A DNA stretch of 64,000 nucleotides from Aphrocallistes beatrix (GCA_963281255.1 OY725496.1:2108001-2172000); one strand, 5' to 3'. Counted from the first letter of the stretch, positions 1-12,457 are shown. Notes: generated by a model not told the origin, from the letters alone. Made by a program: numbers and translations.

Positions 1-630
1 CTTCAAATAGTTTACCTTCATCACCAAGTATCCACAATAAAATTTTCATGCAATTTGTAGTTGGTTTAGTGGTCGCGCAAGGTAGCCTCCCCCTCGTGCT
101 AATTTATAATGGGATATGTCCGGGTTGAGGCCAGAAGTTGTAAAAAGCATACTTCTGACATTTAAATATACTAGTAGCTTGATTTTTGTGATATTTGAGG
201 GTGGTTTTATATCAGCTAATAATACATTTTAATAATCTAAAATCTACCGATTCCGAGATATTGGTGAAAACAGTTGGGACCAGCCTTCATACTTGAATTA
301 TTAATGGTCCCAACTGTTTTCACTAATATCTCGAAACCGGTAGATTTTTGGTTATTAAAATGTATTATTAGCTGATATAAAACCACCTTCAAATATCACA
401 AAAATCAAGCTACTAGTATATTTAAATGTCAGAAGTACGCTTTTTACAACTTCTGGCCTCAACCCGGACATATCCCATTATAAATTAGCACGAGGGGGAG
501 GCTACCTTGCGCGACCACTAAACCAACTACAAATTGCATGAAAATTTTATTGTGGATACTTGGTGATGAAGGTAAACTATTTGAAGAGTGTGCATCATAA
601 GATTCAAACTTTGGAATTTCTTGGAGCACC

Positions 631-633
<3 letters not shown>
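1..633. repeat. hAT-like foldback element (FBh), copy 1, cut by window start
   Basis: The sequence from 1 to about 283 is the inverse of about 305 to 584, with a loop of roughly 20 nt near 293. It is therefore one long hairpin with arms of nearly 300 bp. The right tip ends GGAGCACCCTA at 633; the left tip lies outside the window. It belongs to the same family as 8196-8856 and 25248-25925. It abuts a (TA)n tract that leads into a HelA 5' end, so it appears to have landed in the HelA TA tract. It has no coding capacity; ORFs across it are palindrome artefacts. Confidence 0.8.
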
Positions 634-670
<37 letters not shown>

Positions 671-719
671 TAAATATAAATATACACAAATAAACATTAA
701 TCGAGTTTAATTGTAAGGA
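634..719 (-). mobile_element. HelA 5' end fragment with (TA)n
   Basis: A (TA)n tract followed by the reverse of the HelA start: TTAATCGAGTTTAATTGTAAGGA, with the terminal GA of TC-reversed at 719. The rest of the element would lie beyond the foldback, to the left of the window. Confidence 0.7.
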
Positions 720-1599
720 TATGGACCTCAAAATTGTTTTGGCCCCTTTGGAGATTGAATAACACAAAGGTTTAGAAGAAATGTCAATAAGATCCAATCA
801 AAATAGCTCTAAAAGGGAGTTCATTTCTTTCAAGCTCGGGAAATGGCCGGTTTGATACAGATATTTAGCAAAAATTGTATCAGAATTAAAATTAGGACCA
901 TTTGTTAAAAGAATTTGTTCAAATCCGACCATTTGTTCGCGAGTTATCACTCATTGTAGATAAAGTTCGAGCAATAATACGTCTCTACAAATAAATTGAG
1001 GACAGTAAATATTTTGAGCGTTTTTAGCTTTTTAAAATTGTTTTAATGACAACTGTGCCATCAAGACAGTTTTTGAAAACTAAAAGTACTCAAAAGCATC
1101 GCAAAATCCTCAATTAAATACATATCAAACCAGGCGTTCAATATCATGGTGGTCATTTGTTTGGGTTTTCTATTGACAAACCAGAACTTCCAGCAAAAAC
1201 AATTTTGGCACTTATGTGGTTAGTCTTTTGGGAGTTCTCGCCTTTGTTCGCAGAACTATTGTATGAACAAGATAATTTGCTTTTGAAATTAGTACATGCT
1301 TGTGATGTAAGGAAAATGATACAGTTCGCACTACATCTTAGTCAGGTCTTGTAAATATCTACAAAAGAGAGTCCAAATGAATTGTCACAGTTACGACAAT
1401 ATCTTACGCAATCCTATACCCAACAAATTTGGACAAACTAAGTTTCGCATGTTATACAAATATTCAATGAAAAGTTTATTCCTCACTGAGACAATAAGGA
1501 CATGGAATAGCGGGGTTCGTTTAATTAGTTGTTAAATTGTGGTGAATGTTAAATATCAGAATCCCTAGTGTTGGCGTCAGGAAAAAAATAATATAAACA
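720..1599. other. No gene seen
   Basis: AT-rich sequence without a supportable gene. A 65-codon open stretch at 1157-1354 (KPELPAKTILALMWLVF) vaguely resembles part of an ISXO2-type transposase but lacks catalytic residues that I can see, so it is not called. Confidence 0.5.
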
Positions 1600-2640
1600 G
1601 AGAGCCTTTTAGAAATATGGACGATGCCAGATTAGGGTGCAAGTCAGAGGAAGGCTTCTGTACAGAGGCGATCAAGTTGTCGTACCCCACCAGTCTACGA
1701 AACGAATTCCTAATGCGATTCCACAATGATTCGCACCCACAGGTGTTATTAAAAACTGTCGCAAAAGTTAATTCATACTTCTTTTGGAGGGGTCTATGCC
1801 GCGATGTGGAGCATTTTTGCGAGTGTGTCTGGGTTGACAGAAAAATAATCCCAAGAATCGACTGAGGAACCTCTTGAGCCGATTGTAATTGCTGAGGAAC
1901 CAAGGCGAGCAGTAGCCTAGGATATTGCAACATCACCATTGTCGACTGGTTGTCATAGATATTTCCTTTTGCTAACTGATCTACTCTCTAAGTTTGTGGA
2001 GATTTATCCGATGGCATACCAGACCACTAAATCAGTATCTCGGGCTTACTACAAGGATGAATTTAAAGACATGACCCAGCAAGGGTCATGTTGTGATCAA
2101 GGCCCAAACGTTGAAGAGAAGTTGGTTAGAGAAACATTTGAGAAATTTAGGACTGAGAAAAGTCGCAGCTAATCCTGAAGGCGATGGTCAATCCGAGAGG
2201 GGAGTTCAAAGCGTCAAACAGGTAATGCGCGCAGTCTCCTGGAAGATACTTAGGAGATTTGAAAAGGATGAATGGCCCTCGATCCGATGAGTCAGTTTTC
2301 ATCTCAACTGCCTACCTAGCGGCAGCATGGGATACCGCCTTTTGCGGTACCTAAGTAACTTTCTTAGTTTCCTCACCCAACTACAGGAATTGATAGGGTT
2401 ACTGCTCAAGAGTGGTTGGAGGTCACCAGTGCAAAAGATGTAGCGAACTCTAAGGCCATTTCAAATCTAGATGAGTCACGTTCCAAAATGAAGAACAATT
2501 ACAAAGAAGCCCTTCACCGACATAGGTAGAGAGAGAGGTAGTCGTTTTCATGAGAGACGAACCTTGATCAGATGGGCTGGAACCATGTTTTATCTGGTCG
2601 TATACAGTCATCGAACGTATGGACCAGTTACTGACGGGAG
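1600..2640 (+). pseudogene. Ty3/gypsy integrase relic
   Basis: It reads through several frames as a retrotransposon integrase. An H2C2-type zinc-binding start lies at 1690-1850 (NEFLMRFHNDSHPQ... then YFFWRGLCRDVEHFCEC). The core follows with HRYFLLLTDLLSKFVEIYP (about 1948-2010) and DQGPNV (about 2096). PEGDGQSERGVQSVKQVMRA (about 2170-2235) is the conserved region near the catalytic Glu. The C-terminal part fades out at about 2635 (LRDE, WKPC, GPYTVIERM). Several frameshifts and stops break it (for example at 1863, 2172, 2288). Integrase would insert retrotransposon cDNA into the host genome; this copy is dead. No flanking LTRs were recognised. Confidence 0.8.
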
Positions 2641-2650
2641 CAACTCTTTA

Positions 2651-3718
2651 TATACAATATAATTTAGTGTTTTCTTTAGAAGTATGTCTATTACAGCTTA
2701 TAGTATAATGTCATTCAATTAATAACATGTACGTATGTTTATATTAGTTTATTTGATATAAGATCAAATAAAGACATTATCGGGGTTGTAGGATTGGTAC
2801 TGAAATAAATTAATTTTACCATAGGCCTCTGTAAATATACAGATCGCTAATCATACTTTAGTATTCCATCTTCGACCGCATTCCTAGTCCATTTTGAGAT
2901 TTAGATGGCAGACCTTATATACAGAGGGCTATGGTCCAAGTTAATCCATCTCCTTGCGAATTTGGGAGAAGACATTCAAGTCTTCAAGGATATTAGTTGC
3001 AACATAGCATACATAGGTGCACTGTTCGAAAATGAGGGTTGGGTTCAGGCTGGGAGCCCGCAATGCTTACCCTGAAAACAGAGTTAAGTATAAGAAGATG
3101 AAATATAATTTAATAATTGGATAGTTAATTTAGAATTGCACTTAATCCTTCGACATCTAGAAGAAACAAATTATCATGATCACACAGCATCAATCGAATC
3201 TAAATGGAAACTCGAAGCTAATGTTGGAGTATTCGTCTCAAATAAAGGAATAATTGTTACACTTATGAGTTAATGTAAATCAGATCTGATGAAATCATTA
3301 AACACGGAATAATTGAATTGAAGAAAGAAGTATCTTAGTAGATATCATTGGAATTGAGAAAATAAAATCATATAATTGAGGGCAAAAGTTCACAAATCTG
3401 GGGGGCAAGGCCCAAATAGCTCCCCCGTAGATCAATTCGTAAATTTTCAAGGGGGGCCATGGGCCCCTGGACCCCACCCTGTATCCACCCCTGCCCTCAA
3501 CACATATTTCTACCTCAACTTGGCAAGTGTATTAACTTAATTTGTGGTGGGTTTTTTCCCATTTATATTTTTAATTGTTTCATTGTTTATTCATTAACTA
3601 ATATTGTTGTAATACATAACTAGAATCAGTGTAAGTAAATATCCTTCATATTTTGCCGCCCCCTATTAAGCGCCGCCCGGGGCGGTTCGCCCCCCCGCCC
3701 CCCCTAGCTACGCCACTG
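2651..3718. repeat. Non-coding sequence with two hAT-type termini
   Basis: No gene was seen. Two inverted hAT-like tips face left: CAGGGGTGGATACAGGGTGG reading minus from 3493, and CAGTGGCGTAGCTAGGGGGG reading minus from 3718. Both are GC-rich in an AT-rich setting and match commonly seen hAT end types. Their partner ends were not found. About 2845-2905 (CATCTTCGACCGCATTCC) matches a segment at about 9592-9640. Confidence 0.5.
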
Positions 3719-4463
3719 TGATTAGGTATAAAATTTCAAATACTCAAGCAATCTTAGTTATTATGGGCTTTAGAGTTTGTAATTCAAATATTCTCAATGA
3801 TTTTAAAATATTTTTCGAGTCTAAGACCTAGAACTGTGTTTTGTATGGTGAGTTTAGTGGAGAAAATATGTGTCCTGGCGCGCAGAGAAATTCGAGAATC
3901 AGGGCCCACTGCTTTCAAATTATCTTTCTAGAGTCTTCAAATCCTAGAACAAATTAGCGCTCAATTTTCCTCGAGCATTCCAAATTTATAGAAATATAGG
4001 ATGCTTAGATCAGTACATATTGAGAACAATTTGGATCAGATTTTTGGTGATGTGAAAAAAAGTGCCATTTTGGGTGATTTTGCAAAATATACCTAATTTA
4101 AACACGTGAAATAGTCATTTTATCTCGTTTCTGATAATGAATTCAATGGATTTGTGAAATATTTTCATGGTGAATGAAAGATATCTGGTGCTAAATCGTC
4201 ATGGAACATCGATTATAGAGACATTTTTTACAGAAGCAGTGACCCTGATTCTCGAATTTCGCTGCGCGCCAGGACACATATTTTCTACACAAAACTCTCC
4301 ATACAAAACACAGTTCTAGGTCTTAGACACGAAAAATATTTTTATTAAAAATCATTGAGAATACTTGAATTACTATCTCTAAAGACCATAATAACTAAGA
4401 TTGTTTGAGTATAAGAAATTTTATACCTAATCAAACTTGGGAAATAACTTAAAAGCCACCCTG
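3719..4463. mobile_element. X element (mariner-type MITE with long TIRs), copy 1
   Basis: The right end AAAAGCCACCCTG is followed by TA (4464). The outer roughly 200 bp are inverted repeats of each other (ATTAGGTATAAAATTTC at 3722 against its reverse near 4425). The inner 390 bp are unique to the family. The left tip is replaced by the hAT-like terminus ending at 3718. Other copies lie at 22338, 32094, 38386, 39067 and 51210. Confidence 0.75.
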
Positions 4464-4732
4464 TAGATATGTGTTTCCAAAATATACAGCATATTTTTAC
4501 AACCATTAAGATCGAGATAAGAGACAAGCTTTGTTTCACTAATACTTTCATGAATAGTCAACAAATGTTGAAATAATTTTAAGATTGATGAATATTCCAC
4601 CAAGAGGAAATGAATTCAGAAACAAAGGGAAAATTTAATTTAGAGACGGAATTAGTTTACGACGTATTGGCTGACGGCTTGACGCTGAGGGGTAACAAAA
4701 CTTAATTGTCACCTTGCACAAAATATCCAAAC

Positions 4733-5335
4733 TTACTGATTCATCTCTTCTTCTGTAGTGACATCTGTAGCAATCTCATCTGGGATTCCAAACACCTGTA
4801 CATGCTCCCGACCGAAGAGAATTCTGTAAGGAGTTTTATTCTCTAACAAGCGCGCTTCGCTTGCTTGCGCTGCGCGGCTGGCAGACACTTTGTGTCCGCC
4901 GGAGGCTCCCTTCGGTCGCCTGGGGTCACATTGGTTAATTATAAGGGAGATAACATCTCTAAATACGTTTGTCCTACTGTTATAATCGATATCACACAAA
5001 AAATCACCAAATTTGTCAATTTTTATAATATTGATGTGTAATGATGACATCATAACAGAGTGATGACTCATCATTTTTTGATGATAGTTGCATCATATGT
5101 GAGGTATGTTAGTATACAGATTCTATTAAAATTTCAGCCTTCTATCTCCTATAATGGATGAGTTATGCCCGAATAACTGTGTTGCTTAACTTTTAAAAAT
5201 GTGACAATGACGTCATAATTCCTTGATGAGTCGACATTTTGCTGTGAACTCAGAACTTACTGGAGCCATAGCCAAAAGACTCCTACATGCCAAAAATCAG
5301 CCTTCTGCGCCCGGCAGTTTCTTCAATCAATCCGT

Positions 5336-5373
<38 letters not shown>

Positions 5374-5700
5374 TACAATAATCGAGTTTTAATAGTAAGG
5401 ATGTTGAATGGGGACTAGTATTGATTGAGTACTGGGTTCTATTTACATTTTTAACCCAACCTGGATCTTTTGATTTCCGCATAAATGATCCTAACACCTT
5501 TTTTATCCCTTTGTTTACTCTTTCAACAGAACCTTGTGACTGAGGATGTCTCGCCCTTCCATGAATCATTTTACATTCAGGCCAGTGTTCTCGAATAAAG
5601 GTATGCAAGATTGATGTTTTTAAATTCATCTGTAGAATGTGCTTCTTGCACATCACTTTATTGCACATCTCCTAGCTTTGGTGTGTTGCAAAGCATCTAA
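4733..5700 (-). pseudogene. Ginger/KRBA2-type integrase relic, split by HelA
   Basis: On the minus strand 5690-5402 gives HTFIREHWPECKMIHGRARH, PQSQGSVERVNKGIKKVLGS and QYSINTSPHST. After the HelA insert (5401-4847) the same frame resumes with KTPYRILFGREHVQVFGIPD and stops at 4733. H-G-x-x-R-H-x-x-S-Q-G-S-V-E-R is the signature of the integrase family known from KRBA2-like proteins and Ginger-type transposons, with the catalytic Glu in SVER. The host frame is continuous across the insertion, which fixes the HelA boundaries exactly. Upstream (5700-5760) the reading decays into stops. Confidence 0.8.
4847..5401 (-). mobile_element. HelA, complete copy (555 bp) inside an integrase
   Basis: In minus orientation it starts TCCTTACTATTAAAACTCGA at 5401 and has a (TA)n at 5339-5369. 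It then carries TGTAACGGATTGATTGAAGA, the common body, the hairpin with arms GGCGGACAC-like around 4880-4900, and ends CGCGCTTG at 4847. The flanks are A (before TC) and T (after CTTG), with no target duplication. Structure: TC start, 3' hairpins, A/T insertion. Helicase is absent, so it is non-autonomous. Confidence 0.85.
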
Positions 5701-5865
5701 CGAAATCCCTTCTTAAAGCAATTCAAAAGTATCTTAGATCAACTTCATAGATTTTAAGACAATTCTGGCATTCGCACAGTTAATAAAACTCACACAAACT
5801 AAGGGGATGTAAGAAGGCTGTCACTTGGCAGAGCAGTGAGTCATCTTCGAAAATGTTTTAGTTAA

Positions 5866-7081
5866 GGTTGGTGTTTCCCATGGGACACTGGTTTTTTACT
5901 AAAAATGTTCCAAATTGCTTTTTAGCATTTTTCGATCCTTATAGGGGTTCTAAACAATAATTCCGATTTTTATAACTCCAGCCACAATATTTCGCCACTT
6001 TGAGCCACTTGTATCACCTGGTGTCGCTCTAAAAACGACACATTTTAAATGCGAAATGTCCCACAGCTATAACTTCTTTTAACAGTGCCAGATCATCTTT
6101 TAAATGTTGAATTCATGCTCAGCACTAGATTTCCAGCAATTTGATATATACATATTGACCATATTTGGAAACATTTTTGTTTGACCGTGCCTAGCAACGG
6201 CCAGGAATTTTTTAACATTCCTCACCGTTGCTAAGAAAAAGCAACCAAAAATGTTTCCAAATATGGTTAATATATATATCAAATTGCTGGAAATTTAGTG
6301 CTGAGCACGAATTCAGTATTAAAATAACGAACTAGCATACTCAAATAAAGTTATTGATATGAAACTTTGGCGGATAGTATCGGACATGGTCATTTTTGGG
6401 TCCCCAGTGATAACTGACAACTTTTTCACACTTTGTAAGGTGTCATGATGTGAAAATATTTGATATGCCATATTTTGAAGTTAAGTACTGCTATAAGTTG
6501 TTGATTTAGGATGTTTGGATGTTATTTATTATCAGAATACAGTAAAAACTGATGGAAATCAAGCATTTCCGAAGAAAATTGCTTTGTAGCCTGTTTTTAG
6601 TACTTAAAAAAGTCAATTTTACAAAGGAAGAATCGCTAGTTACAAATGTCGTAGAGTAAAAACTCGACGGTTTTAGAAAGATCTCGTCAAGTAGAACAAA
6701 ATGATAGAAACAGATTTTCGATATTTTACTTTAGAAAAAAGTTAAAATATTTTTCCTTACGAAAATCTGCCTCTAAATATTGTAGCAACGAAATTTGAAA
6801 GAAAAAATTATTTGGGTTAAAATTGAAAATTATATTCCTATTATTTTCTTTATTCAACCATTTCGTGCAAGAATAATTGAGTAAAAGAGACATAAGCCAT
6901 TGAAGTTTCCTTGAATGTCTACTATAAATAGGTGATTTGAGAAAAAAAAAAATTTTCCTTGCTTCTTGAACTTCCGAAAAGTGTATTTTTGCAGATAACT
7001 CATCGAGAATAGTTTCCACAAAAAATTTCAGGAGAAAATAATGAAAACTTTTAAAGTTAGTTCTGGAAGGAAACACCACCC
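5866..7081. mobile_element. T element, copy 1 (TTAA target, 1216 bp)
   Basis: TTAA at 5862-5865 and 7082-7085 flanks an element starting GGTTGGTGTTTCC and ending GGAAACACCACCC, which are inverted ends. TTAA duplication is the hallmark of piggyBac, although these tips do not start with the usual CCC. A second copy with the same ends lies at 28463-29686. There is no transposase; the minus-strand open stretch at 6726-7100 shows no recognisable domain. An internal hairpin spans 6109-6314. Confidence 0.8.
6109..6314. repeat. Internal long palindrome of T copy 1
   Basis: GAATTCATGCTCAGCACTAG at 6109 is the inverse of the segment ending 6314. The arms are about 90 bp and meet around GCCTAGCAACGG/CCGTTGCTA (6190-6230). 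The same hairpin occurs in T copy 2 at 28709-28916, so it belongs to the element rather than to a later insertion, unless it inserted before amplification. Confidence 0.8.
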
Positions 7082-7085
7082 TTAA

Positions 7086-7410
7086 GTTGAGCCTAGACAA
7101 AGAAGCAACAGAAAGGAGAATGCAGAAGCAGCTGGTCTCCTCACATTTATCAGGTCCTTAAAGTTTATAGATTCTCTCAACAAGATCTGTGTTTACATCC
7201 ACTTTCATCTCACGTGTATTTCAAAGCAAATAAGCTGATTTTACAGTTGTTAAATCCCTAATACTGGGTACCAAGGAAACTATCGCGATGCACTTGATTT
7301 AACTCCTGGAACCTATTATAATAATATTCTGCCCTTCTGGAAAGAATTATAACAATATGGAATTCAAGAGCCTAGTAGTCAACAATTCGAGAATTTTAAG
7401 AAGGATATAC
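7086..7410. other. No gene seen
   Basis: AT-rich sequence between T and Y; nothing recognised on either strand. Confidence 0.5.
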
Positions 7411-7885
7411 ACTGCCTGAACAAAAGTATTTGTACACCCCATAATTCCCCATACAAATAGTTATAATACTGATTTATTTAACGAGTCAAGGTATTTAATT
7501 GGTAAGAGATACGTTTAATTTAACTTCAAATTCGAATTCTCCATATTCGAATTACTCACTTCTTAATCTTTCAACTTGTTTACACTCCCACAAGGTTAAA
7601 ATCTTTCAAATTGTGCCACCTCATACCACCAATGCCATCATATACAATGGTGATCACTCGCGACTTGTGGCATAGAAAGCAAATGCTGAAAATACTTAAT
7701 CTTGAAGAAGAGTAATTAAGTTGAAAACTTATAAAGTGGGTAATTTAAATGTGGAGAATTCGAATTTGAAGTCAAATTAAGTGTATATCTTACCAATTAA
7801 ATACCTTGACTCGCTAAATAAATCAGTATTATAACTATTTGTATGGGGAATAATGGGGTGTACGAATACTTTTGTCCAGGCAGTG
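7411..7885. mobile_element. Y element (Tc1/mariner-type MITE), copy 1
   Basis: The ends are CACTGCCTGAACAAAAG and CTTTTGTCCAGGCAGTG, flanked by TA on both sides. The inverted arms are about 125 bp (TTATTTAACGAGTCAAGG... against CCTTGACTCGCTAAATAA). The centre has no coding capacity. Family: also 33604-34065, 37001-37461 and partial 55085-55346. Confidence 0.85.
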
Positions 7886-8195
7886 TATATGAGAAATATT
7901 TAGAGACGATTTTGATCATATTTCTGCCTGTTTTCCTGACATTGCCATATTGAGTCCTTTGTTGTATTCGATTCCAGTACTATTCCACATGAACTCGATA
8001 AACAGGCAATGCACTAGGAACATCAATTAGAAGTGATGATAAGGCATTATGGCGCATATGAAGTCATTGCCTCTGAATCCGTTAGGGGCGAACCAAAAGT
8101 ATTTAATAGTGTCATAGCTGCAAATAATCAGCTGAAGAACCTGACAACGCACAAGATAATGTCCCATCTAGCTAGCACGATATATATTGAGGGCC
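7886..8195. other. Unrecognised stretch with short ORF
   Basis: A 71-codon plus-strand open frame (8033-8248, MMIRHYGAYEVIASESVRGE) runs into the foldback at 8196. No known domain, no splice evidence; probably not a gene. Confidence 0.3.
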
Positions 8196-8856
8196 TAGCT
8201 CCAAAGTATTCTGAAGTTTATATCTTTAGATGCACACTCTTCAAATAGTTTACCTTAATCACCAAATATTCGCTAAAAAAGTTACAAGCAGTTTGGAGTT
8301 GATTTAGTGATCGGGCAAGGTAGGCTCCCCCTCGTGCAGATATATGATGGGATATGTCCGGTTTGGGCTTAAAGTGCAAAAGGTGTACTTCAGATGTTCA
8401 AAGAAACTAGTACTTTATTTTTGATATATTTGGGGATGGTTTTATATCAGCTAATAGTATAATCCAATGACCTAAAATCTACCGGTTCGGAGATATTGAT
8501 GAAAACAGTTGGGATCATTAATAATTTCAAGTATGAAAGCTGGTCTCAACTGTTTTCACCAATATCCCCAAACCGGTAGATTTTATCCCATTAAAATGTA
8601 TTATTAGCTAATATAAAACAACCACAAATATCTCAAAATAATGTTACTGTTTCATTGAACATCATAATTATGCCTTTTGAAACTTTAGGCCTAAACAGGA
8701 CATATCCTATAATAAATTTGCACAGGGGGAGGCTACCTTTCGCGACAACTAAATCAACTCCAAATTGCGAACATTTTATGGCTAATATTTGGTGATCAAG
8801 GGAAACTATTTAAAGAGTGTGCATCTAAAGATTCAAACTGATTCTTTTGGAGCTCC
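8196..8856. repeat. hAT-like foldback (FBh), copy 2
   Basis: Same long hairpin as copy 1: TAGCTCCAAAGTATTCTGAA at the left and its inverse ending GGAGCTCC at 8856, arms of about 300 bp meeting near 8525. Motifs shared with the other copies include GCGCAAGGTAGGCT-like and GGTTTTATATCAGC-like segments. The tips have drifted, so the 8-bp duplication seen in copy 3 cannot be read here. Confidence 0.75.
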
Positions 8857-8984
8857 AAAATGAATAAGCCTGTGATATTTGGAGTAGTTGGAAAAAAAGA
8901 ATAGATTTTACAAAATAATCTTCCACAATATGATTTATCCTTTTTGAAAACAATAACATATATACTTCTGAGTATTAACTCATG

Positions 8985-9640
8985 GCCGGGCTACTGGGGG
9001 TGTCCAAGGTGTTCGGACACCTACTGCCTCCTATTTTTATCATATTGTATAATATATATATCCATATATAAATGGAAACCTAATTTCAGAGAAATCCCTC
9101 TTATCTATGTCTGAATTCAATGGTTTAGGAGTTATTAGAGAATTTATCATATTAGTCACATTTGGTAATTAGTATAATAACTCGTAAACCATTGAATTCA
9201 GAAGTAAATGTTGTATTATTGCATAATAGGAAGTAGTCTATTTGCTACAAAATAAGATCAAATTTGAAGTCCTAGTTATTGGGGTTTTCAAGATATGACC
9301 TCAACTGACCAAAACGCGTTTCCATAGCAACGATGGATGTAGCAACACCCCAAGAAAGAAATCCAAATTTTTCGCATTAACCAAATCACAGCTCGGTGTC
9401 ATTAAACTGGTTATGAAAATCACTAAATTAATCATAAATATAAACTATTGCTCAATCAAGTGATGACTAATCAAACTTTTTGCAATGGTTATGGTTATGG
9501 GTAGCACCATATTTATATATGCTGGAAATAAATTGTTAAGCTCTATCCTGTGTGGGTAACGATTTTAGGCAGATCATGTATTTGTTCAACCATCTTCGAC
9601 CGCATCTCAGGTCCATTTTTGAGATTTAGACGGCAGGCCT
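8985..9640 (+). repeat. W repeat, copy 1
   Basis: Interspersed repeat with segments GGCCGGGCTACTGGGGGTGT, TTCAGAGAAATCCCTCTTA, ATAACTCGTAAACCATTGAA, AAACGCGTTTCCATAGCAAC, GAAAATCACTAAATTAATC and TATTTATATATGCTGGAAAT. It recurs around 15935-16105, 53880-54372 plus 57235-57375, and 59100-59420. It shows no coding capacity; element type unknown. At 9435-9450 it provides the empty-site sequence for the HelA at 54373. Confidence 0.65.
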
Positions 9641-10055
9641 TATATAAATGAGGAGTATGATATACGAAATTCTGCAATTATTTTGCTATTTTTCGAGAAG
9701 TATATACTAACTGCGATGCATCTGAACATATTATCAAATATATGTTGCCAGCATCGTAAGAAAATCATCCAGCATCGTAAGAAAACCCCTGCAAATATGC
9801 ATTCATAAAATCCTGGAGATAACAGCGCAACATTATTGTGATCACGTTGTGATGAATTTGCCAAAATCGATTTTTAGTTATCTAAAAGTATATTACACAA
9901 ATAACTAAAGACATCTAATAATTCTCGACTTTGGCGAAAACGCAGAGGCCCTTACCTATAACTTAACGCTAGAATTTATAGTGTCATTCTTTAACTAAGG
10001 ACGTAGGCGCTCATTCTCGAGTTTTGGGAATTGGGTCCATTGTATATTATTGATA
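9641..10055. other. No gene seen
   Basis: AT-rich sequence; includes a small tandem AGCATCGTAAGAAAA repeat (about 9750-9790). Confidence 0.5.
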
Positions 10056-10463
10056 CAAGCGCACCTCGCGAGCTTGCGCTGCGGGGCTGGCGGAAACTTT
10101 GTGTCCGCCGGAGGAGCCCTGCGGACGCCTGTGGTCACCATTGATTAATTATATGGGAGATAACATCTCTAAATACGTCTGTCCTACTGTTATAATCGAT
10201 ATCGTACGAAAAATCACCAAATTTGTCAAATTTTAAAATTTTGATGCGTAACGATGACGTCATAGCAGAGTGATGAGTCATCATTTTTTGATCATAATTG
10301 TATCATATGTTAGGTATATTAATATACATATTCAATTAAAATTTCAGCTTTCTATCTCCTAAATGGCTGAGTTATAGTCGAAAAACTGAAATTTCTAATG
10401 ATAAAAAAGGTGACAATGACGTCATAATTCCATGATGAGTCGACATTTTCGTCTGAGCTCAAA
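10056..10463 (-). mobile_element. HelA, 5'-truncated
   Basis: Minus orientation. It begins at the 3' tip CTTG (10056-10059 reversed) and keeps the hairpin region and body, including TGACGTCA and TGAGTCA sites. It breaks off at about 10463 (GTCTGAGCTC) before the TGTAACG/(TA)n part. Confidence 0.8.
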
Positions 10464-10559
10464 GCATGGAACTGGTGATATGGACCTACGTAGAATTGCA
10501 AATGACCAGGACTGATTTATCAAGTTTATTGTGGTGAGATCGCTAAAAAAGAAACCTGA

Positions 10560-11290
10560 AGGTATGCGAGCACCTCACATCTTCCAGACAGATAACGGGG
10601 GTGAATTTACTATTAATCTGCTGAATACGACACTGCACAATGGCGGCTACAGGTACTTCTTACTCATAGTTGATCTCTTTTCACATTACGTCGAAGCAAT
10701 CCTGTTAAAAGATCAGACCACCACATCCATCGTTAACGAACTCATGGAAGGATGGGCCTATCATGGACATGGTATACCAAATATTATGCTCACAGATCAG
10801 GGGAAGAATGTGGATGGGTTAGCGGGTAATGAACTGTGCCACGACTTAGGGATTACCAAACGTCACACCACACCGAACATCAGGAGTCCGACGGGATGAC
10901 CGAAATACATATCGACTTCGTCAAACAAGTGATTCGTTGCTTGATGCTCGAACGCCACCTAGAAAAGGGTTACTGACCGTCGTTGTTGCAAGAGATTACT
11001 TTATACTGCGATAATCTGCAAAACGCGTCGAGTAAATATATCCGCACATGTTTCCGTTTGGCTATCAACCGAGATCACCAATCGATATGCTCATTAACAC
11101 TGGTCATACTCCAACAAAAGCTACAGGGTCAGCCAGTCAGTATCTCGAAACAACGGTAAAGAAGAGGCAAGAATTGAGTGAAATTGCACGAAAAAACTAG
11201 GAGTGAACCCAATCGGGGGAAGTGTGAAAAAGTGGAGAAGTATGATCCTGGCAAGAAAATATCCAACATAACCACGGGAGATTGGGTCAT
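10560..11290 (+). pseudogene. Ty3/gypsy integrase relic 2
   Basis: The open part 10531-10899 contains a fragment TDNGGEFTINLLN, then NGGYRYFLLIVDLFSHYVEA, DQTTTSIVNELMEGW, PNIMLTDQGKNVDG and CHDLGITKRHTTP. These are the integrase core with the D of LTDQG. After a frameshift near 10890 follow MTE-H...KQVIRCLMLERH and then PFGYQPRSPIDMLI (11055-11095). The sequence decays by 11290. It has several stops, and the order TDNGGEF before the YRYFLL block suggests a rearrangement or the junction of two integrase fragments. It differs from the 1.6 kb relic and the 42 kb element. Confidence 0.75.
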
Positions 11291-11502
11291 GATTAATACT
11301 TGTATAAAGGACTATTCATATACATGTTAGTTTATAGTAAAAGAGAGAACTATCACAATTTTCCACCTCTTTTGTACTAATATTCATTACATTCCATTAA
11401 ATTTCAGCAAAATATAGATATGCTATACAGTTTGTAGTTTGCATAAGACTTGAAGTAATCCATGGTTAAATACCGTGAAAAGGCTATAGTTACGTAGGCT
11501 GT

Positions 11503-11551
11503 ATATATATATATATATATATATACATTAATCGAGTTTTAATAGTAAGGA
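11503..11551 (-). mobile_element. HelA 5' end fragment with (TA)n
   Basis: (TA)n then ATTAATCGAGTTTTAATAG and GTAAGGA, the inverse of the HelA start, ending at 11551. Confidence 0.75.
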
Positions 11552-11583
11552 TAATGTTCACGAGTTATCCAGGATTTTATCAC

Positions 11584-11735
11584 GAGAGTTTTGGCTATGG
11601 CTCAACTAAGTCCTGACTTCAGACGAAAATGTAGACACATTAAGGAATTATGACTTCATTGTCATTTTATATAATGATAATTTTCAGTTTTTTGAAATTT
11701 TAATAGACTGTGTATATTAATATTCCTCACATATG
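11584..11735 (+). mobile_element. HelA internal fragment
   Basis: GAGTTTTGGCTATGGCTC through CCTCACATATGAT in forward orientation. It stops at the (TAA)n tract, so a (TAA)-tailed insertion or repeat expansion interrupts it. Confidence 0.7.

Positions 11736-12457
<722 letters not shown>

Noticed and set aside
1157..1354. Possible ISXO2-type transposase fragment
   Set aside because: Resemblance limited to a hydrophobic stretch; no catalytic residues and no termini.
4733..5074. Single 113-codon minus-strand protein, also similar frames at 12230-12460, 35335-35553, 37420-37680
   Set aside because: They run through HelA body and hairpins; only the 4733-4846 end is real coding remnant (integrase).
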